DNA of 64,000 nt from Aquitalea pelogenes (GTDB lineage Bacteria; Pseudomonadota; Gammaproteobacteria; Burkholderiales; Chromobacteriaceae), in assembly GCF_001515305.1 (NCBI RefSeq), contig NZ_LNQV01000009.1, forward strand, positions 1 through 64,000. The letters run 5' to 3'. The notes beneath the pieces were generated by a model, which was not told where the DNA came from, made no database searches, and saw nothing but the letters and a program-made list of their open reading frames with translations. Made by a program: the position numbers and the translations under genes. Each line of letters starts with the position of its first letter. Position 1 is the first letter of the stretch. Positions 8,300-16,539 of this stretch are shown piece by piece.

Positions 8300-8701
8300 T
8301 CAGGACAGACTGCCGGCGTTGAGCAGCCCTACCGCCAGCTGGATGCTGCCGGCAAACACACCCATGGCCGTGTTGTTGTCTTGCAGGGCTTGTTGCAGGT
8401 CAGGCAGGCAGCGCGATAGCAGCAGGTGAGCGATGATCTGCACCAGCAGGCCCAGCATGGCCCAGACCACAAAACTGGACAGGGTGTTGAGGTGCCAGGC
8501 GCTGGAGGCCAGCGTCAGCGAAAAGCCCAGCAAGGCCCCGCCAAACGACAGGGCGGCGGCCTGTCCGTGCTGGCGGATCAACTGCAGCTCGTCCAGCGGT
8601 GTGACCCAGCAGTACAGCACGCAAAATGCCAGCAACAGTATGATGCCGCAGCCGAGGTAGGCAAGATAGGCAAACAGGGCGTGCAAAAAAGCGTCGGGCA
8701 T
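8300..8701 (-). CDS. DUF350 membrane protein (YjfL-like)
   Basis: A 133-residue protein with about four membrane helices. A duplicated helix-pair pattern (ALSFGGALLGFSLTLASSA; AMGVFAGSIQLAVGLLNAGS) is typical of DUF350. In E. coli the relative YjfL sits beside a PspA-like protein and a glutathionylspermidine synthase-like enzyme, again linking the family with polyamines and membrane stress. The start at 8701 is preferred to the longer frame (8749) because AAGGA lies six bases upstream. It is the first gene of the left arm, divergent from the aminopropyltransferase gene. Confidence 0.85.
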   Translation of the reverse strand: MPDAFLHALFAYLAYLGCGIILLLAFCVLYCWVTPLDELQLIRQHGQAAALSFGGALLGFSLTLASSAWHLNTLSSFVVWAMLGLLVQIIAHLLLSRCLPDLQQALQDNNTAMGVFAGSIQLAVGLLNAGSLS

Positions 8702-8766
8702 GCGGCATCCTTTACGGACTTGAGCAATAATGACGCCCATTCTACCCATTTTTCATAGTTTCCCGC

Positions 8767-10278
8767 ATGCGTGATCGTCTGTTGATCCTGTCAGTTTTTG
8801 TTGTCGCGTCCTGCGGCCTGGCTTACGAGCTGATTACCGGCGCGCTGGCAAGCTACCTGCTGGGCGATTCGGTACTGCAGTTCTCCTCCATCATCGGCTG
8901 CTACCTGTTTGCCATGGGTGTGGGGTCGCACCTGTCGCAGTACGTGAAGGACGAACGGGTGCTGGATACCTTTGTCGAGATCGAACTGCTGGTCGGGCTG
9001 ATCGGCGGCTTGTCCGCCAGTGTGTTGTTTGCGGTGTTTGCCTGGACCGGTGAATCCTTCCGTCTCACCCTGTATGCACTGGTCTTCGTGATCGGCGTGC
9101 TGGTGGGCATGGAAATACCCCTGGTGATGCGGGCGCTGAACCAGCGGGAGGCACGCTTTGCCGAGCTGGTCAGCCGTGTACTGACATTCGATTACCTGGG
9201 AGCGCTGGCAGTATCCCTGTTGTTTCCGCTGGTACTGGCGCCCAAGCTGGGACTGGCCCGCTCGGCGCTGCTGTTCGGGCTGTCCAATGCAGCGGTAGCC
9301 GTGTGGACCTGCCGCGTATTCCGGCATGAGCTGCTGCGGCCGGCAGTGCAGTACCTGCGCAGCCTGGTGGTGGTGATGGTACTGGGCAGCGGTTTCATGG
9401 TGTCGGACATGCTGACGCACTGGAACGAAAAAGCCATTTACGGCGACGAGGTGATCCATGCCGAAACCACGCCTTACCAGCGCCTGGTGCTGACGCGCTG
9501 GAAAAACGACATGCGCCTGTACATCAACGGTAACCTGCAGTTTTCCAGCCGCGACGAGCACCGCTATCACGAGGCACTGGTGCATCCGGTGCTCGGAGCG
9601 CTGCCGTGGGCACGGCAAGTGCTGATTCTGGGTGGCGGCGATGGTCTGGCTGCGCGCGAGGTGCTGAAATATCCCAATGTGCAGCACATCACACTGGTGG
9701 ATCTGGACCCGGCGATGACCACGCTGTTTCGTACCTCGGCACCACTGGTGGCGCTCAATGGCGGTTCGCTGAACAACCCGCGACTGAACGTGGTGAACCA
9801 GGATGCGGCCCGCTGGCTGGAACAGCACGACGCCGAATTCGATGCCATCATCGTGGACTTCCCAGATCCGTCCAATTTTGCACTGGGCAAGCTGTACTCG
9901 GTGCCGATGTACCGGCTGCTGTCGCGCCATCTGGCGGACAACGGTCTGGCGGTAGTGCAGTCCACCTCGCCCTACCACGCACCACGCTCCTTCTGGAGCA
10001 TCAACGCCACATTGCAGGCTGCAGGCCTCATGACTACCCCCTACCACGCCTATGTCCCCTCTTTTGGCGAGTGGGGCTTCATCCTCGCGGCCCATCATCC
10101 GGGGTATATCCCGCCGCAGCACTACCAGGTTCCGCTGAAATTCCTGGATCGCGAGGCCACCCGGCAGATGTTTTTCTTCCCGCCCGACATGCAGCCGTGG
10201 AAGATGCAGCCCAATGAGCTGAACAACCAGCTGCTGGTTCATTATTTCGAGCAGGACTGGTCGCAGGTCATCCGCTAA
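8767..10278 (+). CDS. Membrane-anchored spermidine-synthase-like aminopropyltransferase
   Basis: A 503-residue fusion: about seven N-terminal membrane helices (residues 1-215) and a C-terminal SpeE-type aminopropyltransferase domain (about 225-480). Conserved pieces are YQRLVLT (about 237), the lid-side YINGNLQFSSRDEHRYHE, the nucleotide loop GGGDGLAARE (about 289), VDLDP, and the D-x-x-D-P pair in DFPDPSN (about 363) that binds and deprotonates the amine. The catalytic residues look complete. It probably transfers the aminopropyl group of decarboxylated AdoMet, supplied by SpeD, to an amine at or in the membrane. The acceptor is unknown. No Shine-Dalgarno sequence precedes the ATG. A -10-like CATAGT ends eight bases upstream, so the message could be nearly leaderless. 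Confidence 0.9.
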   Translation: MRDRLLILSVFVVASCGLAYELITGALASYLLGDSVLQFSSIIGCYLFAMGVGSHLSQYVKDERVLDTFVEIELLVGLIGGLSASVLFAVFAWTGESFRLTLYALVFVIGVLVGMEIPLVMRALNQREARFAELVSRVLTFDYLGALAVSLLFPLVLAPKLGLARSALLFGLSNAAVAVWTCRVFRHELLRPAVQYLRSLVVVMVLGSGFMVSDMLTHWNEKAIYGDEVIHAETTPYQRLVLTRWKNDMRLYINGNLQFSSRDEHRYHEALVHPVLGALPWARQVLILGGGDGLAAREVLKYPNVQHITLVDLDPAMTTLFRTSAPLVALNGGSLNNPRLNVVNQDAARWLEQHDAEFDAIIVDFPDPSNFALGKLYSVPMYRLLSRHLADNGLAVVQSTSPYHAPRSFWSINATLQAAGLMTTPYHAYVPSFGEWGFILAAHHPGYIPPQHYQVPLKFLDREATRQMFFFPPDMQPWKMQPNELNNQLLVHYFEQDWSQVIR

Positions 10279-10361
10279 GACGGATGATGCATCCCGGCAC
10301 AATAAAGGCATAAGCCGATGCAAGGAAAACAGCGGCGGTTGGCAAAACAAGGAAACAACTC

Positions 10362-10415
10362 GTGAACAAGCACGCCATCGGCACGCACGACCGCAGGGTT
10401 CGGCCATGCAGATAG
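10362..10415 (+). CDS. Possible 17-residue leader peptide overlapping the oxidase start
   Basis: A GTG with a good ribosome site (AAGGAAA, about eight bases upstream) opens a 17-codon frame rich in His and Arg, ending at TAG inside codons 3-4 of the flavoprotein gene. The frame differs from the downstream gene, and termination-reinitiation could couple them. It may be chance; only the ribosome site and the overlap support it. Confidence 0.25.
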   Translation: MNKHAIGTHDRRVRPCR

Positions 10416-12007
10416 CACGCCGCGATTTTCTGCGCACGGCCGCCGCGCTGGCCGGTCTGCCGCTGCTGGCGGGCTGCCATCAGGTGCTGGGCTGGGGCCT
10501 GCCGGTCGAAGTGATGCGCCCCGGCATGGCGGAGGGGCACCGCCTGCGTGATACCACCAGGCTGCCGTCACCCCGCAGCACACGCCAGGTCGATACCGTC
10601 ATTGTCGGCAGCGGCGCGGCGGGCCTGTTTGCCGGCTGGCAACTGGTGCGCGAAGGCTATCGCGACTTTGTGGTGCTGAACGGCCCGGAGCCGGATGGCA
10701 ACGCCGCTGCGGGTGCCTTTGGCGAATGGCGCTACCCCACCGGTGCCCACTATCTGCCGCTGCCTTCGTCCGAGTCGGCCCATGTGCGCGCACTGCTGGT
10801 CGAGATGGGTGTCATCGAGTCTGGTGGCGACAGCCTGCGTCCCCGCTTTGACGAACGGGTGCTGGTGCATGCTCCGGACGAGCGACTATGGCGCGACGGC
10901 CAATGGCAGGACGGGCTGCTGCCGCGTGGCCTTGGCCCCGACGACAATGCACAGCAGCAGCGTTTTTTTCAGCATGTCAGACAATTGCAGCAACAGCGTG
11001 GCATTGATGGCCGCCGCGTGTTTACGGTGCCCGCTGCGCTCGCCTCGCAAGACCCGGCCTGGCGCGCGCTGGACAGGCAAAGCTTTGCCAGCTGGCTGGC
11101 CGCACAGGGCTACACTGCGCCCGGTCTGATGTGGTACCTCGATTATTGTTGTCGCGACGACTACGGCAGCACACTGGCGCATACCTCGGCCTGGGCCGGA
11201 CTGCACTACTTTGCCGCCCGTGGTGGCCACGCGGCCAACGCCGAGGACGGCGCCGTGCTGACCTGGCCTGACGGGCTGAACCCGGTGCTGCGCCACATGC
11301 GCGGGCGCATCGGAGCAGAACGCCAGTTGGATGGCGCTGCCTGGCGCGTACAGCCACAAGGCAGGCAGGTACAAGTGGATTATGTGGATGCGCATGGTGC
11401 ACAACGCCTGCTGGCACGGCGCGTCATCATGACCACCCCCTTGCATGTGGCCTGGCATCTGTTGCCACACATGGCCAGCCTGGGATTCGAACATCAGCAG
11501 CTACCACCCCGTGCACCCTGGCTGGTGGGTAATGTTTTGCTGGAGCGCTTCCCTGCCGAGCCACCACAGCAGCCGCTGGCCTGGGACAATGTGGTGTATG
11601 GCAGCCGCAGCCTGGGTTATGTGGTGGCCACCCACCAGTTGATCCGCACCGCATTGCCTGAGCGCACGGTGTTCACCACCTACCATGCGTTTGCCGATGC
11701 CGACCCGATGGCAAGCCGGCAAAGCCTGGCAGCGGCCAGTACTGATAGCTTGTTCGAGCAGGCAATGACAGACCTTTACACCGTGTACGGGCCACGTTTG
11801 CGCCGTCACATGCTGGCCGCCCGCCTGACGGTGCGCGCGCATGCCATGGCCAGTCCGCAGCCGGGCTTTCTCTCCAACCCCGGTCTGGCCGCACTACGTG
11901 CCGTGGACGGCCCCATCCTGTTTGCCCACTCCGACCTGTCCGGCTTGTCGCTGTTTGAGGAGGCCTCATGGTGGGGCAGCGTGGCGGCGCGGAAAATACT
12001 GGGCTGA
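10406..12007 (+). CDS. Tat-exported FAD-dependent amine-oxidase-like lipoprotein
   Basis: A 533-residue protein. The N-terminus has a twin-arginine motif (RRDFLR, residues 5-10), a hydrophobic stretch and a lipobox LAGC with Cys24, so it should be folded with cofactor, exported by Tat and lipidated. A Rossmann FAD site follows (VDTVIVGSGAAGLFAGWQLV, about 62-80), and the C-terminal part resembles NAD(P)-binding/flavin amine oxidoreductases. It lies 127 bases after the membrane aminopropyltransferase on the same strand. A role in oxidising a polyamine or polyamine conjugate on the outer face of the membrane is inference from context; no substrate residues can be named. Confidence 0.82.
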   Translation: MQIARRDFLRTAAALAGLPLLAGCHQVLGWGLPVEVMRPGMAEGHRLRDTTRLPSPRSTRQVDTVIVGSGAAGLFAGWQLVREGYRDFVVLNGPEPDGNAAAGAFGEWRYPTGAHYLPLPSSESAHVRALLVEMGVIESGGDSLRPRFDERVLVHAPDERLWRDGQWQDGLLPRGLGPDDNAQQQRFFQHVRQLQQQRGIDGRRVFTVPAALASQDPAWRALDRQSFASWLAAQGYTAPGLMWYLDYCCRDDYGSTLAHTSAWAGLHYFAARGGHAANAEDGAVLTWPDGLNPVLRHMRGRIGAERQLDGAAWRVQPQGRQVQVDYVDAHGAQRLLARRVIMTTPLHVAWHLLPHMASLGFEHQQLPPRAPWLVGNVLLERFPAEPPQQPLAWDNVVYGSRSLGYVVATHQLIRTALPERTVFTTYHAFADADPMASRQSLAAASTDSLFEQAMTDLYTVYGPRLRRHMLAARLTVRAHAMASPQPGFLSNPGLAALRAVDGPILFAHSDLSGLSLFEEASWWGSVAARKILG

Positions 12008-12036
12008 TGCGGCCCGCTCAATTCCTCAATGCGTCC

Positions 12037-13011
12037 TCACTGCTCGCCAAAAATGGCAGGCGCTTCAGCGCGCACCAGGTCGATAAAACGACGCAAGCGG
12101 GCCGGATAGAAACGGGCATAGGGATACACCAGGCTGACCGGTAGCGGTGCGGCCTGCCATTTGGGTGCCAGCTGGATTAACTGCCCTTGCTCCAGGTATT
12201 CGGTCATCACCCAGCGCGAGCCGATACCGACACCTACCCCCTGCAGGGCCGCACTGCGCAAGGCATAGAGGCTGTCGGTGCTGAAACGGGGGCGGATCTG
12301 GATGCGCTTGTGCCTGCCCGTCTCCGAGTGGGTCAACTGCACCTCGTTGCGGTAAAAGGTGCGCAGGGCCAGCCAGGGCAGCGCCGCCAGTTCGGCCGCG
12401 TCTTGCGGTATCGGCTGGCCATCAAGCAAGGAAGGCGCTGCCACCACAATGCGCGGCACCTGGGCCAGCGGCAGGGCAACCAGCCCTGGGTCGGTCACTT
12501 CTCCCACCTGTATCGCACAGTCGATACCGGCGGCAATGTAGTCCTGAATGGCCCGGTCATCATGCAGCAGCCATTCCACCGACATGCCGGCATGTTGCTG
12601 CAGATAGCTGGCCAGCGGGCCGATCAAGCGTTCCTGGCCAAAGGCGTGCGGCACGATCACGCGCAGCACGCCCTCTGGTTCTTCCCTGGCCCCTTTGAGT
12701 TCGGATTCAAAACGCGCCCAGCCAGCCAGCAGCTCCTTGGCGCGCTCATAGCAGCGCTCTCCATCCTGGGTCAGCCGCATGGTGTGGGTGGTACGTTGCA
12801 GCAGGCGCAATCCCAGCGAACGCTCCAGCATTTGCAGCCGACGGCTGATGGTGGGCTGTGTCGTGCCCAGTTGCAGCGCGGCTGCGGACAGGCTGCCCGC
12901 CTCGACAATTTTCAGAAAGGTCAGCATCAGCTCAATGCGCTCTCCGGTTCCTGCTTGCAAGGGCATGCTCGTCCGCAGCGGACTGCCCGGTTTTTGTATG
13001 TCATCCATCAT
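12037..13011 (-). CDS. LysR-family transcriptional regulator
   Basis: A 324-residue regulator. The helix-turn-helix (ELMLTFLKIVEAGSLSAAALQLGTTQPTISRRLQ) spans about residues 27-86, followed by a substrate-binding domain of the CrgA/DmlR-like group. It ends convergently 30 bases from the FAD lipoprotein gene and is transcribed divergently from the MFS gene at 13118, its likely target. The 107-base divergent region holds a perfect inverted repeat with the T-N11-A form of LysR boxes. The ligand is unknown. Confidence 0.9.
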   Translation of the reverse strand: MMDDIQKPGSPLRTSMPLQAGTGERIELMLTFLKIVEAGSLSAAALQLGTTQPTISRRLQMLERSLGLRLLQRTTHTMRLTQDGERCYERAKELLAGWARFESELKGAREEPEGVLRVIVPHAFGQERLIGPLASYLQQHAGMSVEWLLHDDRAIQDYIAAGIDCAIQVGEVTDPGLVALPLAQVPRIVVAAPSLLDGQPIPQDAAELAALPWLALRTFYRNEVQLTHSETGRHKRIQIRPRFSTDSLYALRSAALQGVGVGIGSRWVMTEYLEQGQLIQLAPKWQAAPLPVSLVYPYARFYPARLRRFIDLVRAEAPAIFGEQ

Positions 13012-13029
13012 GGTCAGCCTTGTACTGTC

Positions 13030-13044
13030 ATACGCAATACGTAT
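13030..13044. promoter_or_regulatory. Inverted repeat, candidate LysR operator
   Basis: ATACG-CAATA-CGTAT is a perfect 5-5-5 inverted repeat containing T-N11-A. It lies 19 bases upstream of the LysR start in the divergent LysR/MFS intergenic region, where an autoregulatory operator is expected. Confidence 0.45.
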
Positions 13045-13117
13045 AACAGATCTTCAATCCACGCGCCTACCCATGCACCGCACACACAGCCATGATGTCA
13101 CGGTCATCACTTGATCC

Positions 13118-14350
13118 ATGAGGCTGCACATGTCTTCCACCAAAGTCCTGCCACATCCGCTGGCTCCGTCGGCCACACCGACCCAATCTCACGCCCTGCC
13201 CCGCTCGCTGATCGGGCTGATGGCCACCGGTGCCGGGCTGTCGGTTGCTTCCCTTTACTACAGCCAGCCCATGCTGGGCGTACTGGCTGGCGATATCGGT
13301 GCGTCCGGTCAGGCCACCGGCCTGGTGCCCACCCTGACGCAGCTGGGATACGCGCTGGGCATTCTGCTGCTGGCCCCGCTGGGGGACCGCCATGACCGGC
13401 GCAACATCATGCTGATCAAGGCTGCCGTGCTGGTGCTGGCCATGCTGCTGGCCGGGCTGTCGCCTTCGCTGACGATATTGCTGCCGGCTTCGCTGCTGAT
13501 CGGCCTGAGCGCAACACTGGCCCAGGACATCGTACCGGCTGCCGCCACGCTGGCCGCCGAGGCAGAGCGTGGCAAGGTGGTGGGCACCGTGATGACCGGC
13601 TTGCTGACAGGCATCCTGCTGTCGCGGGTCATCAGCGGAGTGGTGGCCGAGCAATACGGCTGGCGGGCCATGTTCTTCATTGCCGCTGCCAGCATCCTGT
13701 GCATCGGCCTGGCCATCCGCCGTTACCTGCCGCGCTTTCAGCCCAGCACTACTCTGCCCTATCACGCCTTGCTCGGCTCGCTGCTTGGCCTGTGGCGCCA
13801 GCACCGTGCCCTGCGCCGTGCGGCCATTGCGCAAGGACTGTTGTCGGTTGGCTTCAGCGCATTCTGGTCCACACTGGCCATCATGTTGCACGCAAGCCCC
13901 TTCCATATGGGTAGTGCCGCTGCCGGCGCGTTTGGCCTGGCCGGTGCCGCCGGGGCGCTGGCTGCGCCGCTGGCCGGTCATCTGGCGGATCGCAAGGGGC
14001 CGGAGGTGGTCACCCGCGCCGGTGCTGCTCTGGCTGCCATGGCCTTTGTCATGCTGAGTCTGGCACCCATGCTGTCGCTGAACACGCAGCTTGGCCTGCT
14101 GGCAGCTGGCGCAGTGCTGTTCGACCTTGGCGTGCAAGCCAGCCTGATCGCCCATCAGGCCGTCATCTACCGGATTGACCCGGCGGCGCGCAGCCGACTG
14201 AATGCAGTACTGTTTGTCTGCATGTTCATCGGCATGTCGCTGGGTTCGGTATTGGCCAGCATGTTGCTGGCCGGGTATGGCTGGAGTGCGGTCACCGGCT
14301 TTGCTGCACTGGCGTCCTTGCTGGCCTTGCTGGTGCGGTGCCGGAGGTAA
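13118..14350 (+). CDS. MFS transporter, drug/metabolite efflux type
   Basis: About 410 residues with 12 predicted membrane helices. The loop 2-3 motif appears as GDRHDRRN, and its counterpart in the second half as GHLADRKGPEV. It belongs to the YnfM/YgaY-like arm of the major facilitator superfamily (SLYYSQPMLGVLAGDIG). A start at 13130 is also possible and has GAGG six bases upstream, giving 406 residues. It is divergent from a LysR regulator that probably controls it. The substrate is unknown. Confidence 0.88.
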   Translation: MRLHMSSTKVLPHPLAPSATPTQSHALPRSLIGLMATGAGLSVASLYYSQPMLGVLAGDIGASGQATGLVPTLTQLGYALGILLLAPLGDRHDRRNIMLIKAAVLVLAMLLAGLSPSLTILLPASLLIGLSATLAQDIVPAAATLAAEAERGKVVGTVMTGLLTGILLSRVISGVVAEQYGWRAMFFIAAASILCIGLAIRRYLPRFQPSTTLPYHALLGSLLGLWRQHRALRRAAIAQGLLSVGFSAFWSTLAIMLHASPFHMGSAAAGAFGLAGAAGALAAPLAGHLADRKGPEVVTRAGAALAAMAFVMLSLAPMLSLNTQLGLLAAGAVLFDLGVQASLIAHQAVIYRIDPAARSRLNAVLFVCMFIGMSLGSVLASMLLAGYGWSAVTGFAALASLLALLVRCRR

Positions 14351-14453
14351 GCATCTGGCCACAGCGTGTTGTCGGCGAATCCGATGACAGCCAGTGCAGG
14401 ACAGTGGGGGTAGCCTCTGGCGTTTCCCCACCTTTTGTGACTGGAGCGCGCCG

Positions 14454-14933
14454 ATGCAAGCTGTACATGCCCCCCCGCCTTTGCAACTGTGGTTAAACCT
14501 CTCGGTCGATATCGGCCCCGAAATGGCAGTGGGTAATACGGAGGATGGTTACCGCTGCCTGTACCCGATCACCGGTGGCGTGGTGCACGGGCCGGATGGC
14601 CTGTCGGGCCGGGTATTGCCGGGTGGATTCGACAATTACCTGCAGCGTGAGGACGGGGTTGGCATCATGGATGCCCACTATGCCGTGCAGCTGGATGATG
14701 GTGTGGTGCTGCTGGTGCATAACCGGGGATTCCTGCATCTGTCACCCGCAGGCGCAGCGCAGGAACGCAACGGGGTATGGCCGGTTCCGGCTGAGTTGTA
14801 CCACTGCCGTTGCCAGCCCGAAATCAGGACTGGCGCAGGCCCCCATCACTGGGTCAACCATCAGGTTTTTATCGGGACAGTGCATTATCCGCTGGCCGAC
14901 CGGGTGGACATTACCATCTACCGGCTGGCTTGA
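14454..14933 (+). CDS. DUF3237 family protein
   Basis: A 159-residue soluble protein. The ATG at 14454 is chosen over an upstream in-frame ATG (14394) because CTGGAG precedes it at proper spacing. The GGVVHGPDGLSGRVLPGGFDNYLQREDG segment and the later VFIGTVHYPLADRVDITIYRL match the DUF3237 beta-barrel family, of unknown function. It follows the MFS gene by about 100 bases and converges on the DUF3138 operon. Confidence 0.8.
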   Translation: MQAVHAPPPLQLWLNLSVDIGPEMAVGNTEDGYRCLYPITGGVVHGPDGLSGRVLPGGFDNYLQREDGVGIMDAHYAVQLDDGVVLLVHNRGFLHLSPAGAAQERNGVWPVPAELYHCRCQPEIRTGAGPHHWVNHQVFIGTVHYPLADRVDITIYRLA

Positions 14934-14966
14934 AAAACAGCCGCCTCGCGCTGGCGAGGCGGGCTG
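14933..14966 (-). terminator. Terminator of the PotF/DUF3138 operon
   Basis: Reading the minus strand, a CAGCCCGCCTCGC/GCGAGGCGGCTG stem with a one-base bulge and a four-base loop is followed by TTTTT. It lies between convergent genes. Confidence 0.8.
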
Positions 14967-14977
14967 CTGCAGCATGC

Positions 14978-16507
14978 TCAGAAGGCGTAGATGAACTGGG
15001 TGGCCAGAATGTCGTTATTGCGTGACAGACTGCCATCGCTGCGCTGGAACACCGCATTGCTGGCAAAGTCATGGCGGTATTCCAGCTTCACCGTCATTTT
15101 GTCCGCCGGGTAGAACAGCAAATCCAGTGCGATGTCACTGCGGTTGCTTCCCTTGCAATCCATACCGTTGTTGCTGGAAGCATTCAGGCATTGCTGGTCC
15201 ACGCCCCAGCCGCTAGTGGGATTAATGCTGGCCGTGTTACCGCTCAGACCATACAGGATGCCGCTGCCACCTCCACCGTTGCGGCTGTTGTTCAGGTAGT
15301 CCACCCGCACCACCGTACCCACCTTGCCCAGCCAGTCGGTATTCCACTTTTTGGCCGCCAGCAAGGAGAAGCCATACCATTGCGCCATGCCGCCATTCCA
15401 GGCTGCGTGTGCCTGCTGGCCGTAATCCAGCTGGGCGTTGTACTGGATGTCCGACCAGGTATAGGTCAGGTCAGCTTCGGCATAAAAGTAGCGGCCAAAG
15501 GGCGATGTCAGATTGCATTGATAGCCAAAACCACTGGTGCAACTGGATGGTGTGTAGATAGTCTGGCGGCCGATATTGGCGGAAAAGCCCAGGTCCAGCG
15601 AGCTGGTGTACTGGTAGTCCACCCGCGCCGCCAGCGTGGGGGTGCTGTTACTGTTGCTGCGCCCGTTCTGGCTAACGATGGAACCGGCGGACTTGAGCTG
15701 TTCATTGGCCAGCATGAACTGCCACAGCGTCTGGTAGTTGTTGGTGAACAGCTTGTAGTTCATGCCCAGATAGGATGCCGGTTCACTGAAGTCGAACAGC
15801 AGATTGTGGGTGAGGGTCTGGGTCAGATTGGCCGGATTGGGCTCATAGCCGGCCAGACTGGGTAGCAGGCCCAGTTGCAGGGTACCGGTGGAACTGAGCG
15901 GCAGGTTGACATTGGCCTGGTTGAAAATGCTGTTGGTCAGGCCGCCGCCTTCACTGCTGAAGCTGGCACCGCTGCCGCGGTCGGGCTGGATGACCAGCTC
16001 CACGCTGGGTGCCTCCGGCCCCACGCCAAAGGTTTTCTTGATGTCCAGATACACATCGCCCAGATTGCTGTCGTAATAGTTGTAAGCGCTGTTCTTGTTG
16101 AGAAAGCGGAAACCGGCAGAGTTGCTGTTGCGGTTGTACAGGAACATGGGGTCAACAAAACCGCTTACGCTCAGGCCGGCAATCGGCCCGGTTTGTGCCG
16201 CTTCGCTCAGCGTGTCTACCTTGATCTTGAGGCTGTTGACGGTTTGCTGCAGGGTTTCCGGCTCCTCGCTTTCGCTTGCTGTTGGCGCATTGCCAGTACT
16301 TGCTGCGGTGTTGTTGCTGCCCAGTTGCTGTTGCAGGCTTTGTACTTGCTGCTGCAGCAGCGGAATCTGGGCATTACTTTGCTGCAGGGCCTTTACCTGT
16401 TGCTCCAGTGCCTCCAGTTTTTGCAGCAGGGCGGTGCTGCTGTCGCTACCGGCGTGCGCCATCACCGGCAGGGCCATGACGGCCATGGCGATCAGTTTTC
16501 TTTGCAT
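14978..16507 (-). CDS. DUF3138 outer-membrane porin-like protein
   Basis: A 509-residue protein. A signal peptide (cleavage after about residue 19, VMAHAG) leads to a Leu/Gln-rich coiled coil (about 25-65: LLQKLEALEQQVKALQQ...LLQQQVQSLQQQL). A long beta-rich region with alternating aromatic residues follows and ends in Phe (ATQFIYAF), the usual outer-membrane barrel signature. The coiled coil followed by a barrel resembles trimeric porins with a periplasmic stalk. Assigned to DUF3138. It is 32 bases after the PotF-like gene and probably supplies outer-membrane passage for the same substrate. Confidence 0.82.
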   Translation of the reverse strand: MQRKLIAMAVMALPVMAHAGSDSSTALLQKLEALEQQVKALQQSNAQIPLLQQQVQSLQQQLGSNNTAASTGNAPTASESEEPETLQQTVNSLKIKVDTLSEAAQTGPIAGLSVSGFVDPMFLYNRNSNSAGFRFLNKNSAYNYYDSNLGDVYLDIKKTFGVGPEAPSVELVIQPDRGSGASFSSEGGGLTNSIFNQANVNLPLSSTGTLQLGLLPSLAGYEPNPANLTQTLTHNLLFDFSEPASYLGMNYKLFTNNYQTLWQFMLANEQLKSAGSIVSQNGRSNSNSTPTLAARVDYQYTSSLDLGFSANIGRQTIYTPSSCTSGFGYQCNLTSPFGRYFYAEADLTYTWSDIQYNAQLDYGQQAHAAWNGGMAQWYGFSLLAAKKWNTDWLGKVGTVVRVDYLNNSRNGGGGSGILYGLSGNTASINPTSGWGVDQQCLNASSNNGMDCKGSNRSDIALDLLFYPADKMTVKLEYRHDFASNAVFQRSDGSLSRNNDILATQFIYAF

Positions 16508-16539
16508 GATGTTTACCCCGAATGGCTAAGCGATGACGT

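Noticed and set aside
8791-10437. Very long open frame on the minus strand opposite the aminopropyltransferase gene
   Set aside because: It is antisense to a well-conserved gene and its His/Gln/Arg-rich translation is typical of GC-rich shadow frames. The same applies to long antisense frames at 13067-14431, 27149-29032, 52766-54298, 59055-61157 and 61749-63125.
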